Part shown: positions 7,693 to 10,162 of the stretch, one piece after another
How the letters are laid out: each line of letters starts with the position of its first letter
How positions within the stretch are numbered: position 1 is the first letter of the stretch
Assembly (NCBI GenBank): GCA_028289745.1
Contig: JANQOD010000093.1
Coordinates: 1-10,162 of the forward strand
Length of the DNA stretch: 10,162 bases
Origin: Allomuricauda sp.
Lineage (GTDB): Bacteria > Bacteroidota > Bacteroidia > Flavobacteriales > Flavobacteriaceae
Direction of reading: 5' to 3'
The notes under the pieces: model-generated
Seen by the model: the letters and a program-made list of their open reading frames with translations, nothing else
Database searches by the model: none
What the model was told of the DNA's origin: nothing
Translations under genes and position numbers: made by a program

Positions 7693-9027
7693 ATGGAAAC
7701 CATTGTTATCATAATCTTTCTTGCAGGTTATTTAGCCATCACTTTAGAACACAATCTCAAAATCGACAAATTGATTCCGGCTTTGGCCATGATGGCCATT
7801 TTGTGGGCGATTATCGCTTTGGCCCATCTCGATGTTTTTGAGGTCAATGCCCAATTGAAAGAGTTGGAACCTACCCATATCGATGAAATTCTACTGCATC
7901 ACTTGGGCAAAACGGCTGAGATATTGGTCTTTTTATTGGGTGCCATGACCATTGTTGAAATCATTGATTATTTTGACGGTTTTGCCACCATAAAGGGTTA
8001 CATCAAGACGCGCAGCAAGAGAAAACTACTTTGGATATTCTCTATTTTGGCTTTCATACTTTCTGCCATTATCGACAACCTTACGGCCACCATTGTTCTA
8101 GTGACCATTTTACAAAAAGTGATTCGGGACCGAAACACCAGACTTTGGTTTGCCGGACTTATTGTTATAAATGCAAATGCGGGGGGCGCATGGTCACCGA
8201 TTGGAGATGTGACCACCACTATGCTGTGGATAGCCGAAAAAGTAGAGGCGGGCTCATTGGTGACAAGGGTATTGGTGCCTTCGATATTCTGTACCATTGT
8301 ACCCACTTTGATCGCAAGTAGGTTTAAGGTTTTTACTGGCCTGATAGAGACAGATCTAGAGGAGACTATTGAAGGGCCCAAGTCGAAATTTGGCCCTACC
8401 ATGCTTTATTTGGGTCTTGGCTCAATTGTTTTTGTGCCTTTCTTCAAAACGATCACGCATTTGCCTCCCTACGTGGGCATGATGCTTTCTTTGGCGATTG
8501 TGGCCACTTTTGCCGAGATCTATAGTAACGCAAAGTTCAGTATCAGTTCTGCGATTGATGAAGACCATCATGAGTCTGCGCACCATAGTCCTGTGCATAC
8601 GGCACTTACAAAGATCGAGTTGCCGAGCATTCTGTTTTTCTTGGGAATTTTATTGGCAGTCGCCGCATTGGAATCGCTTGGATATCTTTTCAACTATGCC
8701 GAAAGTCTCAATGAAGCCATTCCCCAGACCGATATTGTCGTGATGCTTTTGGGCGTGGGTTCTGCGGTCATCGATAATGTTCCTTTGGTTGCGGCAAGTA
8801 TGGGCATGTTCTCTGAACCTACGGACCACCCCTTATGGCACTTCATTGCCTATTCTGCAGGAACAGGCGGAAGCATGTTGATCATTGGTTCAGCGGCCGG
8901 TGTAGTTGCCATGGGTATGGAGAAAATCGATTTCTTCTGGTATCTCAGAAAAATTGCTTGGTTGGCGTTGGCGGGCTTTTTGGCAGGCGCCATTGTATTC
9001 ATACTGATGCGCGATTTTATGTCATAG
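7693..9027 (+). CDS. nhaD: Na+/H+ antiporter, NhaD family
   Basis: This 444-residue integral inner-membrane protein belongs to the NhaD group of the ion transporter superfamily (ArsB/NhaD/CitM). Members expel Na+ (and Li+) in exchange for protons, for salt and alkaline-pH tolerance. About 11-13 hydrophobic segments span residues 2-440. The two internal halves of the fold each show an acidic DN motif, IIDNLTAT (126-133) and VIDNVPLV (359-366). Each is followed by a glycine-rich re-entrant region: NANAGGAWSPIGD (160-172), then SAGTGGSMLIIGSAAG (388-403). D128/D360 and the charged residues nearby are the likely ion-coordinating sites, by family inference. The loop at 291-302 is rich in histidine. 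I chose the ATG at 7693 (METIVII). An in-frame TTG at 7660 would add 11 hydrophilic residues and lies only about 9 nt past the predicted transcription start. An ExbB-like gene follows after 55 nt with no clear terminator between. Confidence 0.93.
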   Translation: METIVIIIFLAGYLAITLEHNLKIDKLIPALAMMAILWAIIALAHLDVFEVNAQLKELEPTHIDEILLHHLGKTAEILVFLLGAMTIVEIIDYFDGFATIKGYIKTRSKRKLLWIFSILAFILSAIIDNLTATIVLVTILQKVIRDRNTRLWFAGLIVINANAGGAWSPIGDVTTTMLWIAEKVEAGSLVTRVLVPSIFCTIVPTLIASRFKVFTGLIETDLEETIEGPKSKFGPTMLYLGLGSIVFVPFFKTITHLPPYVGMMLSLAIVATFAEIYSNAKFSISSAIDEDHHESAHHSPVHTALTKIELPSILFFLGILLAVAALESLGYLFNYAESLNEAIPQTDIVVMLLGVGSAVIDNVPLVAASMGMFSEPTDHPLWHFIAYSAGTGGSMLIIGSAAGVVAMGMEKIDFFWYLRKIAWLALAGFLAGAIVFILMRDFMS

Positions 9028-9082
9028 GCATACTTATTTCAAAAAATCTCCGTTATTATTGCAACAAAAATTGGGGATTTTT

Positions 9083-9775
9083 ATGCTATTATTTCAAGAT
9101 TTGGAAGAAGGGACTGAAATTGGCGCGACCATTTCAGAAGAGAAAACCCTTTCGGTTATTGACTTGATCGTCAATGGTGGTACTGGCAGTATCGTAATCA
9201 TCGCAGTACTTTTTGTACTTCTATTTGTAGCGCTCTACATTTATTTTGAACGGATTTTTGCCATAAAAGCGGCGTCAAGAATCGACAAAAATTTTATGGA
9301 TCAAATTCGTGATCATGTTACCAGCGGAAAATTGGAAGCTGCAAAACTGCTCTGCGCACAAACTGATTCACCTGTGGCCAGACTTACGGAAAAAGGAATC
9401 TCAAGAATTGGAAAACCGTTGGATGATATCAACGTGGCCATTGAGAATGCCGGTACGCTTGAAGTATATAAGCTCGAAAAGAATGTGAACATTTTGGCTA
9501 CCGTTGCCGGTGCCGCCCCTATGATCGGGTTCTTGGGCACGGTGATTGGCATGATTTTGGCTTTTCACCAAATGGCGAGCAGTGGCGGCCAGGCAGAAAT
9601 GGGGTTGTTGGCCTCGGGTATCTATACGGCCATGACGACCACAGTTGCAGGTTTGATCGTGGGTATCATAGCCTACATAGGGTACAATCACTTGGTCAAC
9701 AGAACCGATAAGGTCGTGCACAAGATGGAGGCCAATGCCGTGGAGTTTCTTGATTTGTTGAACGAACCGGTATAA
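9083..9775 (+). CDS. MotA/TolQ/ExbB family proton channel subunit (ExbB-like)
   Basis: This 230-residue inner-membrane protein should be the channel-forming subunit that, with the ExbD-like product next door, harvests the ion gradient to drive TonB- or Tol-type machinery. Three membrane segments are visible: about 37-58 (ahead of YFERIFAI), 136-161 (containing GAAPMIGFLGTVIGM, the family hallmark) and 174-200 (YTAMTTTVAGLIVGIIAY). The long cytoplasmic part lies between the first two, as in ExbB and TolQ. By manual alignment, the position of the membrane glutamate E176 of E. coli ExbB is held by T182 here. The ATG at 9083 was chosen; an in-frame TTG at 9059 would add eight residues. The downstream ExbD gene starts 9 nt after the stop. 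ExbB and TolQ roles cannot be told apart from sequence alone, so no symbol is given. Confidence 0.9.
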   Translation: MLLFQDLEEGTEIGATISEEKTLSVIDLIVNGGTGSIVIIAVLFVLLFVALYIYFERIFAIKAASRIDKNFMDQIRDHVTSGKLEAAKLLCAQTDSPVARLTEKGISRIGKPLDDINVAIENAGTLEVYKLEKNVNILATVAGAAPMIGFLGTVIGMILAFHQMASSGGQAEMGLLASGIYTAMTTTVAGLIVGIIAYIGYNHLVNRTDKVVHKMEANAVEFLDLLNEPV

Positions 9776-9784
9776 GAACATCGT

Positions 9785-10162
9785 ATGAAACTAAAAGGAA
9801 GAAATAAGGTAAGTCCTGAGTTCAGTATGTCATCGATGACAGACATTGTGTTTTTGTTGTTGGTGTTTTTCATGCTGACCTCGAACGCGCCAAATGCCCT
9901 TGATTTGCTGTTGCCCAAAGCCAAGGGCAAATCGACCAATACACAGAACGTGTCGGTCACCATCGACAAAGATCTGAGGTATTTTGTGAACAACGAGCAG
10001 ATTAACGGAGAATACATTGAAATTGAATTAAAAAAAGCACTTAGGGACCAAGAAAAGCCTACCATTATCCTGAGGGCAGAAGAAAGTGTTGCCATCAAGG
10101 AGGCGGTCAATGTGATGGATATTGCAAACCGCAACAGTTACAAGGTCATCTTGGCCGTGCGG
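9785..10162 (+). CDS. ExbD/TolR family biopolymer transport protein (3' end cut by window)
   Basis: The open frame runs 126 codons from the ATG to the window edge without a stop. The N terminus (MKLKGRNKVSPEFSMSSM) is short and cytoplasmic. One membrane helix follows, TDIVFLLLVFFMLTS (about 19-33), with D20 at the position of the essential proton-carrying aspartate (D25 of E. coli ExbD). The rest is a periplasmic domain with an IDKDLRYFVNNEQI strand region and IILRAEESV, typical of ExbD/TolR. Family members of this short type have about 130 residues, so only a few residues are probably missing. The gene starts 9 nt after the ExbB-like stop, so the two are co-transcribed and the products should assemble as a 5:2-type ExbB-ExbD complex (family knowledge). 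A TonB-like energy transducer would be expected just downstream, outside the window. Confidence 0.92.
   Translation, partial: MKLKGRNKVSPEFSMSSMTDIVFLLLVFFMLTSNAPNALDLLLPKAKGKSTNTQNVSVTIDKDLRYFVNNEQINGEYIEIELKKALRDQEKPTIILRAEESVAIKEAVNVMDIANRNSYKVILAVR

Noticed and set aside
9059..9082. TTG start extending the ExbB-like protein by eight residues
   Set aside because: There is no ribosome-binding or homology support; the ATG at 9083 is the simpler start.
9688..10134. 148-codon open frame on the minus strand opposite the ExbB/ExbD junction
   Set aside because: It is antisense to two well-supported membrane-protein genes. Its hydrophobic look comes from the complementary strand of the ExbD helix.
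1..10162. Mobile element, CRISPR array, tRNA, phage or defence system
   Set aside because: On reading both strands I saw no transposase, spaced direct repeats, cloverleaf, integrase or defence-type domain. Apart from the partial 5S gene, all space is filled by housekeeping and transport genes with short intergenic gaps.

Overview
The window looks like ordinary chromosome from a member of the Bacteroidota, most likely a marine Flavobacteriaceae species of the Muricauda/Maribacter/Robiginitalea kind. This rests on three things. Protein composition and gene style match that family (NhaD, short ExbD, GltB). Promoter-like sites fit the Bacteroidota pattern (TTTG about 20 nt before TAnnTTTG). Shine-Dalgarno sequences are almost absent upstream of the starts. 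The genus is a guess from recall, not a search.

Layout, left to right. Positions 1-97 are the 3' part of a 5S rRNA gene, the end of an rRNA operon entering from the left, followed by a strong hairpin terminator (101-134). Facing it on the minus strand is a complete gltBD operon: gltB (6133 to 1625), then gltD (1615 to 149), only 9 nt apart. Together they encode the large and small subunits of NADPH-type glutamate synthase (GOGAT). A 175-bp AT-rich gap (6134-6308) holds the likely gltB promoter. Upstream of it on the same strand is an acyl-CoA dehydrogenase (7451 to 6309). A 241-bp divergent intergenic region (7452-7692) carries two outward-facing promoter candidates, one for the dehydrogenase and one for nhaD.

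The right part runs on the plus strand: nhaD (Na+/H+ antiporter, 7693-9027), an ExbB/TolQ/MotA-family proton channel subunit (9083-9775), and an ExbD/TolR-family subunit (9785 to the window edge, lacking only its last residues). The ExbB and ExbD genes are 9 nt apart and would form an inner-membrane energising complex for TonB- or Tol-type outer-membrane work. The antiporter beside them suggests an ion-homeostasis/energisation group.

The coding genes are complete and intact except the edge-truncated ExbD, and their key residues can be located. I found no mobile element, CRISPR array, tRNA, phage gene or convincing undescribed system. The points most worth a second look are the missing membrane glutamate in the ExbB-like protein beside a sodium antiporter, and start-site corrections supported by promoter positions.
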